64,000 nt of DNA from Roseihalotalea indica (GTDB lineage Bacteria > Bacteroidota > Bacteroidia > Cytophagales > Cyclobacteriaceae), in NCBI RefSeq assembly GCF_022458895.1, contig NZ_JAINFL010000005.1, positions 62,001 through 126,000 of the forward strand, read 5' to 3'. Position 1 is the stretch's first letter. Every line of letters begins with the position of its first letter. A program made the position numbers and the translations under genes. The notes beneath the pieces are model-generated. The model made no database searches and was not told where the DNA came from. It worked only from the letters and a program-made list of their open reading frames with translations. Below, piece by piece: positions 55,656-63,108 of the stretch.

Positions 55656-55694
55656 CGGGGTCGCCTTGACGGGGTCACCTTGACGGGGTCGCCA
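55639..55694. repeat. Tandem 14-bp repeat (4 units) at the end of the Asp-box gene
   Basis: Four copies of TGACGGGGTCGCCT lie end to end (55639-55694): two perfect, the third with one change, the fourth with a last-base change. The first copy encodes TGSP of the Asp-box protein and the TGA that starts the second copy (55653-55655) is its stop codon. The period is twice 7, like the heptamer arrays elsewhere. Confidence 0.85.
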
Positions 55695-55748
55695 TGATAG
55701 TGTGGATTATTACCGGAAATATGTTCGGGAACGCTGAATAAAAGTAAA

Positions 55749-55850
55749 TTGATGAATAGACAAGCTGTTGGCGGTTGGCAGGAGACGGTAAGCATACAGT
55801 AAGATTATAGGCTTCTAACCGCTTCCTGCCCACTGCTTACCAATTCATCA
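55749..55850. repeat. Nested hairpin element
   Basis: TGATGAAT (55750-55757) pairs with ATTCATCA (55843-55850), and inside it GGTAAGCA (55787-55794) pairs with TGCTTACC (55834-55841). Between them lie TTGGCGGTTGGCAGGA (left) and CCGCTTCCTGCCCA (right), the vocabulary of the elements at 5430 and 20652. It follows the 14-bp array. Confidence 0.6.
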
Positions 55851-55865
55851 CCCCTCTCCATCGCC

Positions 55866-56060
55866 CTAATATAGACGATAAGCAGTGGTGTGACGATTGA
55901 ATAGTCTTCTGAATTTTCCTTCTCCCATCTGGCCGAATGGAGTAGTGTCGCGCTTCATAGCCAGTTTTCGGTTTAGTTGGAGAGTCGCTTCGCTATAAGG
56001 AATGTGAGCGAATTCAGTATCAATAAGGGTAGCGGATTGGGGGCGAATAATCGTTGTCAT
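55866..56060 (-). CDS. Small hypothetical protein
   Basis: A 64-residue ORF, basic, with MTTIIRPQSATLIDTEFAHIPYSEATLQL and a C-terminal FRRLFNRHTTAYRLY. No family recognised. Another ORF on the opposite strand overlaps most of it and either or both may be random; coding character favours this one slightly. Confidence 0.35.
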   Translation of the reverse strand: MTTIIRPQSATLIDTEFAHIPYSEATLQLNRKLAMKRDTTPFGQMGEGKFRRLFNRHTTAYRLY

Positions 56061-56298
56061 GATAATGTAAATTTTTGGGTGAATGTTGTTCTTAAGTTAA
56101 ATACACATAGTATAAGTCAACTGCTGTGCCAACTCAAAAAACAGCCTGAAAACGCCAAAAATAGGCTTTTTATTGGTGAGGGATGTTCGATAACGGACAC
56201 TTTGTGTGCATCGTTGAACAACCTATAGCAATTGTGTTGAGCCGGACTCTGTATATCGCTTATTCTCAGAGTCAAATCCTGTGATGTCCCCCCAACAT

Positions 56299-56754
56299 CT
56301 AATCCGGACAATCTTCTTTCCGGCGGGTATCGGTTACCTGAATGATCTTCCAGCCTTCATCGCTTTGGTAGAGTTGAAAGGCATTCACCCCGCAGTGGCT
56401 GAAGGTAGAGCCCAGGTAAAATCGGTAGGGAGTCCAGACAGTCGCCATTTTTCCATCAATCTGTATATGATAGTCCAGAATACGCTCGTCCCACGTTTCA
56501 TCATGAGGAGTGCCAATAGCCGTTAAAAACCGGCTGACTGAGCCTTCCTGCAGACGGGTAGAACCATTCTCTTCCACAACGGTCATCATGCGGGCGCCTG
56601 AGGCAAAAGTTTGGCTGACCATGGTGCTGTCGGCCGTCCGCATCCCTTCAAAGAGCTGCTCAATGGTCTTTTTTACGTTTTCTTCTGGTGACTGAGCCAG
56701 CACTGTTAAAGAAGTAACTAGCGAGGTCAATGTACACAGCGTTATTTTTCTCAT
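56299..56754 (-). CDS. Secreted NTF2/SnoaL-like protein
   Basis: The 151-residue protein has a signal peptide (MRKITLCTLTSLVTSLTVLAQ). EENVKKTIEQLFEGMRTADSTMVSQTFASGARMM, ATVWTPYRFYLGSTFSHCGVNAFQLYQSDEGWKIIQVTDTR outline the NTF2-like cone fold found in putative lumazine-binding or SnoaL proteins of Bacteroidota. No active site can be assigned. It is transcribed alone on the minus strand, with the S41 peptidase gene divergent 182 bp away. Confidence 0.85.
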   Translation of the reverse strand: MRKITLCTLTSLVTSLTVLAQSPEENVKKTIEQLFEGMRTADSTMVSQTFASGARMMTVVEENGSTRLQEGSVSRFLTAIGTPHDETWDERILDYHIQIDGKMATVWTPYRFYLGSTFSHCGVNAFQLYQSDEGWKIIQVTDTRRKEDCPD

Positions 56755-56857
56755 GGGTTAAGCGGAATATGTAATGGATACGTTATAGTAAAAATGAGAC
56801 TTTCCTTACGAATGTCAAACCATGACGAATCAAACCCGGGGCGAAAATGTTAAGAAA

Positions 56858-56886
56858 TTGTGATAAAAAATGTGGCAATAATTTTG
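56858..56886 (+). promoter_or_regulatory. Promoter of the S41 peptidase gene
   Basis: TTG (56858-56860), 18-bp spacer and TAATTTTG (56879-56886), a good Bacteroidota-type match; the ATG is at 56937. Confidence 0.65.
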
Positions 56887-56936
56887 CCCTGCTATGGTTA
56901 TTGGACAAATAATATGTTGTACAAACACTAAAGCCA

Positions 56937-58217
56937 ATGATAAAGCTTAAATCATATTGGATATTTTCCCTGCTGGCGGTACTTGCACTGGGGAGCTGTC
57001 AGGAAGATGAAGATGCATTAGCACCGGGTAAGGAAGAAACTTCTTTGATAGACTCGACTTACCATATTTTGCAGGAATGGTATTTATGGAATGACGAACT
57101 GCCAACGGACGTAAATACAGCTGATTACGCTTCTGCTGATGCCCTGCTGAATGCCCTGCGCAATCCGCTGGACCGCTGGTCGTATATTGAAGAAGAGAAA
57201 ACCTACAGTGACTTCTTTGACAAAGGAGAGTATGAGGGGTATGGGTTCCGGATGGAGTTTGATGACGACGAAAATTTGCGTGTTGCTTTTTCCTATCGTA
57301 ATTCTCCCTTTGGCGAACTGGGGGTAGACCGAAGCTGGATTATTAATAAGATCAACGGGAAAACAATTCCTACTATTTTAGCCTCGGGCAGTATTACCAA
57401 AGAGATTGCCGAGCCGACAAATACTTTCGAGCTGATTGATGATCAGGGTAATATCATTACCAAAACATTAACCAAGGGGACTATCGGTATTAACACCGTG
57501 CTGCATCATCAGATTTTTGAGGTAAATGGTAAAAAAGTTGGGTATCTGGTTTTTAACAGCTTTCTGGATACCTCTATTGATGAACTGCGTCCGGTGTTTG
57601 AAGAATTTAAGCAAGCGAATATTCAAGAGTTAATTTTGGATTTGCGCTATAATGGCGGCGGGCGCGTGAAAGTAGCTGAATATTTGGCAGCTAATATTGT
57701 GGGTTCTCGGGCAACAGGTCGTAGTTTTATCGAGTATATGTACAATGACGATAAAGCTGCTACAAAGAACGAAATTTGGCCTTTTCGTACACCAGATTAT
57801 CCTTTGAGCTTAGAACGTCTGATCACCATTACTTCAGGAAATACCGCTTCAGCTAGTGAGTTAGTAATCAATGGTTTACATCCATTTATGGATATTGTAG
57901 TGATTGGCGACAAAACCCATGGTAAGCCAGTCGGGATGTTTCCTTTCAAGTATCAGGGCTATGCTATTAACCCTATCAGTTTTAAAATTGCCAACGACCT
58001 TGGTGAAGGAGAATACTACCAGGGATTTCCGGCCGACTCATATATTCCGGATGACCTGGGCCATAAGTTTGGTGACCCGGAAGAGGCTCGCCTGAAAGAA
58101 GCATTGTATTTTGTGGAAACCGGATTATTCTCTACGGGCGGGGCGCGGATGGAACTTCCGAAAGCAGGTCCGCAGGTAGAATGGAAAGGCTTTCGCCGGG
58201 AGATCGGAGCTTATTAA
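56937..58217 (+). CDS. S41-family processing protease, lipoprotein
   Basis: The 426-residue protein has lipobox LGSC (Cys at residue 21). Residues about 95-190 hold a PDZ-like domain (GFRMEFDDDENLRVAFSYRNSPFGELGVDRSWIINKINGK). The catalytic half shows LDLRYNGGGRVKVAEYLA, GNTASASELV with Ser305, and GDKTHGKPVG with Lys330, the Ser/Lys dyad of C-terminal processing proteases. It should degrade or process envelope proteins. A terminator lies directly after it, over the start of the next gene. Confidence 0.92.
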   Translation: MIKLKSYWIFSLLAVLALGSCQEDEDALAPGKEETSLIDSTYHILQEWYLWNDELPTDVNTADYASADALLNALRNPLDRWSYIEEEKTYSDFFDKGEYEGYGFRMEFDDDENLRVAFSYRNSPFGELGVDRSWIINKINGKTIPTILASGSITKEIAEPTNTFELIDDQGNIITKTLTKGTIGINTVLHHQIFEVNGKKVGYLVFNSFLDTSIDELRPVFEEFKQANIQELILDLRYNGGGRVKVAEYLAANIVGSRATGRSFIEYMYNDDKAATKNEIWPFRTPDYPLSLERLITITSGNTASASELVINGLHPFMDIVVIGDKTHGKPVGMFPFKYQGYAINPISFKIANDLGEGEYYQGFPADSYIPDDLGHKFGDPEEARLKEALYFVETGLFSTGGARMELPKAGPQVEWKGFRREIGAY

Positions 58218-58239
58218 TTCTTTTATAATTTAACCCATT

Positions 58240-58267
58240 ACATCGCCTTCGGGCGGTGTTTTTTTAT
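58240..58267 (+). terminator. Rho-independent terminator overlapping the next gene's start
   Basis: ACATCGCC and GGCGGTGT (58240-58258) form an 8-bp stem (one G-U) with a TTCG loop, followed by TTTTTTT and the ATG at 58266. The T run ends at the lipase start codon. Confidence 0.85.
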
Positions 58268-59498
58268 GCACTCTATGCGTCGCTTATTAAATACTCATTT
58301 TCTGCTTCTCGGAATTTTTCTCATAACAATCATTACGGCTTGCCAGACCGATGATGTGCCTGAACCAGACGGTAACGATAACCAGTTTCTGGTAGAGCAG
58401 GAGTTCGTTGCTTCATTTACAGTAGATCAGCTCAAGCTTTTTGCCTCCTTTACAGAGTTTGCCGATTATCAGGACCTTATTGAGTACGGCCTTACTTTGT
58501 ATAAGATTACCTATCGCACTGAGTTTAAAGGCGAAAGCGTGGTCGCTTCGGGCATTATTTCAATACCCCAGGGTGATGAAAATTTTCCGGTAGTGCTGGG
58601 GGCGCATGGTACCATTACCAGTGATAATAAGGCTCCCTCTAACCTGAATTTTAGTCAGAATAACGCCTCGGGTTTTGAGCTGTTCGGTGCTTTTGGTTTT
58701 ATCGGCATCATCCCTGATTACCTGGGATTTGGGGCTTCCTCTGAGTTGGTGCATCCCTATTTTAATTATGCCTCTTCGGCTCGCTCTTCAATAGATATGA
58801 TCCGAGCCACGCAAGAGTTCTTAAGCGATAGTATTGCCTACAATCCTGAACTATTTCTGACCGGTTATTCTCAGGGAGGGTATGTAGCCATGTCTACACT
58901 AAAGTTTCTTGAAGAGAACCCAACCGCTCTGCCCGATTTTACCATTACCGCCACTGCAATAGGAGCCGGGGGCTACGACATACGGGGCGGCATGGAGTCC
59001 ATTTTTCAGAACACGATTTATCCCTCGTCAGTTAATCTGGCTTTTTTGGTCTATTCCTATCACGAAACCAACGACTGGCAACGACCCCTGACTGACTTTT
59101 TTCAGGACCCCTACGCCGCCCAGGTGCCCGAGCTATTTGATGGCAGCACCGATGCCGGTATCATCAACAGTGAGTTACCGGCCAATTTAAACTTTCTCCT
59201 TAAACCGGCTTTCATAGCGGCCATGCGCGATGGTACTGAAACCCAATTCCTGACTGCTTTGGAAGAGAATAGCGTGCACGACTGGGCTCCTCAAACTCCG
59301 GTACGGTTATACCACGAGCAGGATGATGAAGTCATTCCGATTCAGAATTCGGAGGATACGTACAAGACTATGATGAAGAATGGTGCGCCCGATGTATATT
59401 ACTTCCCCTACGATGCGGCTTCGAACCACGGGGAAGGGGCGCAACCCATGTATGAGCAGGTGATTCCCTGGTTTATTTCACTACGTAGCTTCGATTAG
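58266..59498 (+). CDS. Lipoprotein alpha/beta hydrolase (secretory lipase-like)
   Basis: The 410-residue frame begins in the U tract of the preceding terminator; an in-frame ATG at 58275 (MRRLLNTHF) may be the real start. Lipobox ITAC. The hydrolase fold shows VVLGAHGTI (oxyanion region), GFIGIIPDYLGFG, and the nucleophile elbow GYSQGGYVAMS, close to the secretory lipase/LipA-like family. VRLYHEQDDEVIP and HGEGAQPMYEQ hold the Asp and His of the triad. It should be an esterase at the outer membrane. Its stop overlaps the convergent DUF6503-type gene by 4 bp. Confidence 0.87.
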   Translation: MHSMRRLLNTHFLLLGIFLITIITACQTDDVPEPDGNDNQFLVEQEFVASFTVDQLKLFASFTEFADYQDLIEYGLTLYKITYRTEFKGESVVASGIISIPQGDENFPVVLGAHGTITSDNKAPSNLNFSQNNASGFELFGAFGFIGIIPDYLGFGASSELVHPYFNYASSARSSIDMIRATQEFLSDSIAYNPELFLTGYSQGGYVAMSTLKFLEENPTALPDFTITATAIGAGGYDIRGGMESIFQNTIYPSSVNLAFLVYSYHETNDWQRPLTDFFQDPYAAQVPELFDGSTDAGIINSELPANLNFLLKPAFIAAMRDGTETQFLTALEENSVHDWAPQTPVRLYHEQDDEVIPIQNSEDTYKTMMKNGAPDVYYFPYDAASNHGEGAQPMYEQVIPWFISLRSFD

Positions 59499-60310
59499 TC
59501 TTCGGATACAGTGGCTTCATCGGGCATAAGAAAAATACTCTGATCAGGTGGTGTTTCGTCCAGTACAATATTCTGATATTCGTTAGTGCTACGTTTCTCT
59601 CCCAGAGAATCATCTTCCCAACGGTAGCCAATAACTCGGTGAGGTACCGTAAGCCCTTTAATCTGTTGCCAGTCTTTGTATACCCTAGCGTTATAATTTT
59701 TTCCTGGCTCTTGAGAGAAGTAAGTAACGGTATACAGCAACAAGTGTAATTGATGCGTGGAAGAGTTAAAATAAGCAATATACTCGTCGTCGGGAGCATC
59801 GCCCACATCAGACTGATAAGAGATCTTCAACACATCATAGGTTGTACCTTCAAATACTCGGGGAGCTAGTTCTTCATATTGTATACCAGGGTCAGCCAGT
59901 ACAAAGGGAAGAGCAAAGAAATAGAATTGTAGGTTGTGGTAAAAGCGCGCTGATGCTCCGGGGAAGGCTGACGTATCGGGGCTTACCCACACCTGCTGCC
60001 CATCGAAGCCAATGTTATACTGTTCATTTTCAATCAGTACTTTCCGGGAGCGTAAGGCAACAAGCTGGTGGTCAACCGGCTCACCATCCCGGTATACATC
60101 ATATTCTAGCTTTTCAAATGAGCGCCATCGGCTTAAACCACCGTGAGCTTCCAAAGCCTGTTGCAGAATTTCAGGATACTCTACGGCTTTCGCTGTTGAG
60201 GCTTTGTCTTCCGTAGTGTTTACGTGGCTGCTTTCCTGAGTATTACAGCTTATCAGGGTAAGCAGCGAAACAGTTAGGAATACCCTGAAGCAGCGTGCCA
60301 TTGATGCCAT
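59495..60310 (-). CDS. DUF6503-like lipoprotein
   Basis: The 271-residue protein has lipobox LISC. The N-terminal half contains QALEAHGGLSRWRSFEKLEYDVYRDGEPVDHQL, the start of DUF6503-type (outer-membrane lipoprotein sorting-like) proteins of Bacteroidota. YHNLQFYFFALPFVLADPGIQYEEL and a later beta-rich half follow, ending EATVSED. Likely a convex-sheet lipid-binding fold like LolA; the partner is unknown. Its stop overlaps that of the convergent lipase. Confidence 0.8.
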   Translation of the reverse strand: MASMARCFRVFLTVSLLTLISCNTQESSHVNTTEDKASTAKAVEYPEILQQALEAHGGLSRWRSFEKLEYDVYRDGEPVDHQLVALRSRKVLIENEQYNIGFDGQQVWVSPDTSAFPGASARFYHNLQFYFFALPFVLADPGIQYEELAPRVFEGTTYDVLKISYQSDVGDAPDDEYIAYFNSSTHQLHLLLYTVTYFSQEPGKNYNARVYKDWQQIKGLTVPHRVIGYRWEDDSLGEKRSTNEYQNIVLDETPPDQSIFLMPDEATVSED

Positions 60311-60335
60311 ACTTGTTGGTAGGTTGAGTCAAAAG

Positions 60336-60788
60336 CTAAAGGCTGGTTTGGCTGGAATGGTCTTTTACAATAACCCACACCTCATCAATCTTACGAAACA
60401 GCAGCGTGAAATGACCACCGATATTCCCCACCTCCCGGTCCAGTTTCCATTCTCCTACCATATGATAGGCATCAGAAGCCAACCGGTCCAGCGTTACAAT
60501 TCGGAAGGTTAGTGTACCCATGTTTGCCTGATCAGGATAATTACGGCGGTAGCGGTCCAGGGCATTATCATAGCCGTAGGTGATGCCGCTGCTGCCAATA
60601 TACATCAGCGAATCGGAGGGCCAGTAGCCCTCCATGAAACACGTGATATCCCCCTGATTCCAGCAGGCCTCCTGTCGGTCCATAATAGCCTGGATAGCCA
60701 TTTGATCTTCCTTGGCACTTTCAGAATGATCGGTAGAGCAGGCTATGCTGAGACTTGTTAAGAAAAGAGCTAATACAATCAATCGCAT
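60336..60788 (-). CDS. NTF2-like (DUF4440-type) lipoprotein
   Basis: From the ATG at 60788 there are 150 residues with lipobox SIAC (an earlier in-frame start lies inside the DUF1080 gene). The domain reads QMAIQAIMDRQEACWNQGDITCFMEGYWPSDSLMYIGSSGITYGYDNALDRYRRNYP and GHFTLLFRKIDEVWVIVKDHSS, typical of DUF4440/SnoaL-like proteins. The start lies 11 bp after the DUF1080 gene on the same strand, so the two form an operon. Confidence 0.85.
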   Translation of the reverse strand: MRLIVLALFLTSLSIACSTDHSESAKEDQMAIQAIMDRQEACWNQGDITCFMEGYWPSDSLMYIGSSGITYGYDNALDRYRRNYPDQANMGTLTFRIVTLDRLASDAYHMVGEWKLDREVGNIGGHFTLLFRKIDEVWVIVKDHSSQTSL

Positions 60789-60799
60789 GGCAGAATAGC

Positions 60800-61531
60800 C
60801 TACAAGGGGCGGATACGAACGTTTTTGAACCAAACCGGGTCGCCGTGGTCTTGCAGCGCAATATGGCCTTCTTTAGACTTAGCGTAATCGGGCATATCTT
60901 TAAATTTGGTTTCTGCTACCTTGTTATTCCACTCATCGGTCCAAAGTTCATATTCAACTACCTTTTGCCCGTTTAACCAATGTTCTACGTGGCCATCATT
61001 GACAATGATTTTTCCCTGATTGTATTCACCAATAGGTTTTAACTGAGAATTTTGAGGCTCATCCAGGGCATAATTGGCTCCTGATAATTGACTTTTCTCC
61101 AATTCCATATTGTGAACCGTTCCGTAGTTTTCATCATCAATGAGTTGATATTCCGGGCCGGTTTCGTAGGTAGAGTTATACTGGTCACCTTCCTGAGACA
61201 GATAGATTACCCCACTGTTGCTGCCTTCGGCAATGCGCCAGTCAAACTCCAATTCAAAGTCGCCGAATTGCTCTTTGGTAATCAGGTCGCCTTGTCCGCC
61301 GGGAGAGGTAAGCGCATCTCCTTCTATGCTCCAGTTTGCGGAGTCACTTTTATAGTTGCGCCACTGATCTAAGCTGGAGCCATCAAATAAAGTAATCCAG
61401 CCACCCTCTTCGGTGGATGTCATGGCGGTAGAATCACTTTCGGCGGCAGCTGATTCATTTTCAGGAGAAGAGCAGGCGGTAAATAAAAGAGCACCGAGGC
61501 TAAGTGTGCATAAGATACGGTAGATGTTCAT
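60800..61531 (-). CDS. DUF1080 (3-keto-disaccharide hydrolase-like) lipoprotein
   Basis: This 243-residue protein has lipobox FTAC. The laminin-G-like fold starts GGWITLFDGSSLDQWRNY and includes ELEFDWRIAEGSNSGVIYLSQEGD and IVNDGHVEHWLNGQKVVEYEL, all DUF1080 marks. Related proteins in Bacteroides hydrolyse 3-keto-glycosides made by Gfo/Idh/MocA enzymes, and two such enzymes lie upstream on the same strand. Its own substrate is not shown by the sequence. Confidence 0.92.
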   Translation of the reverse strand: MNIYRILCTLSLGALLFTACSSPENESAAAESDSTAMTSTEEGGWITLFDGSSLDQWRNYKSDSANWSIEGDALTSPGGQGDLITKEQFGDFELEFDWRIAEGSNSGVIYLSQEGDQYNSTYETGPEYQLIDDENYGTVHNMELEKSQLSGANYALDEPQNSQLKPIGEYNQGKIIVNDGHVEHWLNGQKVVEYELWTDEWNNKVAETKFKDMPDYAKSKEGHIALQDHGDPVWFKNVRIRPL

Positions 61532-61661
61532 TGATACTTAAGTAAGTGGTTTAAAATGTTATGTTATGAGTAAACGACAGAATGATAGCGTACATGAAGG
61601 AAAGACCGAACGTTATCCTTCTCCATAATAGTACATGCGGTAACAGTTTTGCCAGGTAGTG

Positions 61662-63086
61662 CTATTTACTTTGACCAACCGCTTTGCTGCTATCGGTGAG
61701 TTGCATGGTTTCCGGGTCCCAACCCACCAGGCGGTTTTCATAATGGCTAATATTAGAAGCCAGGGCCGGGCCGGCGGCTCTCAAGCCAAATTCTGCTCCT
61801 TCTACTGTTTCACCACCGTTACGAATAACATTGAACCAATCGGCAAAATGATCAGCTCGCATGTCGTAGCCTTCCGGCGTTTGGTAAGCCATCTCTTTAG
61901 GTTCCTGAATTTCCGGGTGAATGTTGCTGTACTCCTGCTGATATTGCTTTTCAAATTGCTCTTTCATCTCCTTTGGGAAGGTATTGTAGGTGTCCCACCC
62001 ACCGTAACCGGGAGCTTTCGAGAGTTTTTTACGACGGATAATCACCTGGCTGGGGTCCAGCACCATTTCACCTTCGGTGCCTACCAGTCGGGTTTGCTGC
62101 CCACCGCCGGAGCCATCCACGAAGTTTACTCGCAAAGAAAGGTTAAAAGCCGGATGCGTTTCCGTTTTGGGGTAGTCGTACAGACCAACCATCACATCCG
62201 CTACATCGCGCCCGTCTTCCCAATAGCGTAGCCCACCAGTTGTATAGATGCGGTTAGGGCCCTGGGAACCGGTGATCAGGTGGAGCATGGTAAACAGGTG
62301 CACGAACAGGTCACCGGGAATACCAGTGCCATAGTCGCGGTAGTTACGCCAGCGGAAGAAGCGGGTAGCATCAAACGGAATATCCGAAGCATCACCCTGG
62401 AACATCTTCCAGTCGCAGGTTTCCGGTGAGGCATCTGGCGGAATGGAATATTGCCAGGCACCCAGCGCGCTAAAACGGTCGTAGTACACCTCAGCAAAGT
62501 TTAATTCGCCAATCATACCTTGTTCATAGAGCTCCTTGGCTTTAAGGAAGGCAATAGAACTGGCATACTGGCTACCTACCTGAAAGGGCACTTTGGTTTG
62601 CTTCTGGGCTTTAATGACTTTGTGCCCTTCATCGATATGCTGCACCATGGGTTTCTCGCAGTACACCGCTTTCCCCTTCTGCATGGCTTCTACGGCAATT
62701 CGGTCGTGCCAGTGGTCGGGGGTGGCAATGATGACCGCATCAATGCTTTCATCGTTGAGCAGCTCCTGGTAGTTCATCGTGACTTTAATGTCCTTACCAT
62801 ATTTCTCCTGGGCGTATTTCAGGTGACCCTGATAGCAATCAGCTACGCCAATGAGTTCTATGCCTTCCTGCTGCAAAGCCGTATCGGTATCGCCAAAACC
62901 CATAATACCCATCCCAATACTGGCAATGGTAATCCGATCGTTGGCTGATATTTTCTGACGACGTTTCAGGATGTGAAACGGGCGGCTACCGGCGAAAGTA
63001 GAAGTAGCACCGGTCATTAGGGCAGCAGAACCACCCAGTTGTTTGATGAATTTCCGGCGTGTAGGATTGTTCTTATAATGCGACAT
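61662..63086 (-). CDS. Tat-exported Gfo/Idh/MocA oxidoreductase
   Basis: The 474-residue protein has a twin-arginine motif (TRRKFIKQLGGSAAL). The Rossmann part has RITIASIGMGIMGFGD, CYQGHLKYAQ and the catalytic CEKPMVQH (EKP at 144-146, Lys145). The C-terminal half contains FFRWRNYRDYGTGIPGDLFVHLFTMLHLITGSQGPN, shared with the upstream paralog. The family oxidises sugars or inositol with NAD(P), in this subgroup often with the cofactor tightly bound in the periplasm. The paralog starts 22 bp upstream and a DUF1080 gene lies 130 bp downstream. Confidence 0.93.
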   Translation of the reverse strand: MSHYKNNPTRRKFIKQLGGSAALMTGATSTFAGSRPFHILKRRQKISANDRITIASIGMGIMGFGDTDTALQQEGIELIGVADCYQGHLKYAQEKYGKDIKVTMNYQELLNDESIDAVIIATPDHWHDRIAVEAMQKGKAVYCEKPMVQHIDEGHKVIKAQKQTKVPFQVGSQYASSIAFLKAKELYEQGMIGELNFAEVYYDRFSALGAWQYSIPPDASPETCDWKMFQGDASDIPFDATRFFRWRNYRDYGTGIPGDLFVHLFTMLHLITGSQGPNRIYTTGGLRYWEDGRDVADVMVGLYDYPKTETHPAFNLSLRVNFVDGSGGGQQTRLVGTEGEMVLDPSQVIIRRKKLSKAPGYGGWDTYNTFPKEMKEQFEKQYQQEYSNIHPEIQEPKEMAYQTPEGYDMRADHFADWFNVIRNGGETVEGAEFGLRAAGPALASNISHYENRLVGWDPETMQLTDSSKAVGQSK

Positions 63087-63108
63087 AGGGTAGGTAAGTA
63101 GGTGCGTT

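Noticed and set aside
56241..56290. tRNA-like hairpin (GACTCTG/CAGAGTC, followed by TCAAATC)
   Set aside because: The T-loop-like word is present but the T stem has a mismatch and no matching acceptor or D arm was found upstream; not supported as a tRNA or attachment site.
61659..62231. 190-codon plus-strand ORF
   Set aside because: It lies fully inside the minus-strand Gfo/Idh/MocA gene; its sequence has no recognisable domain and the minus-strand protein is strongly supported.
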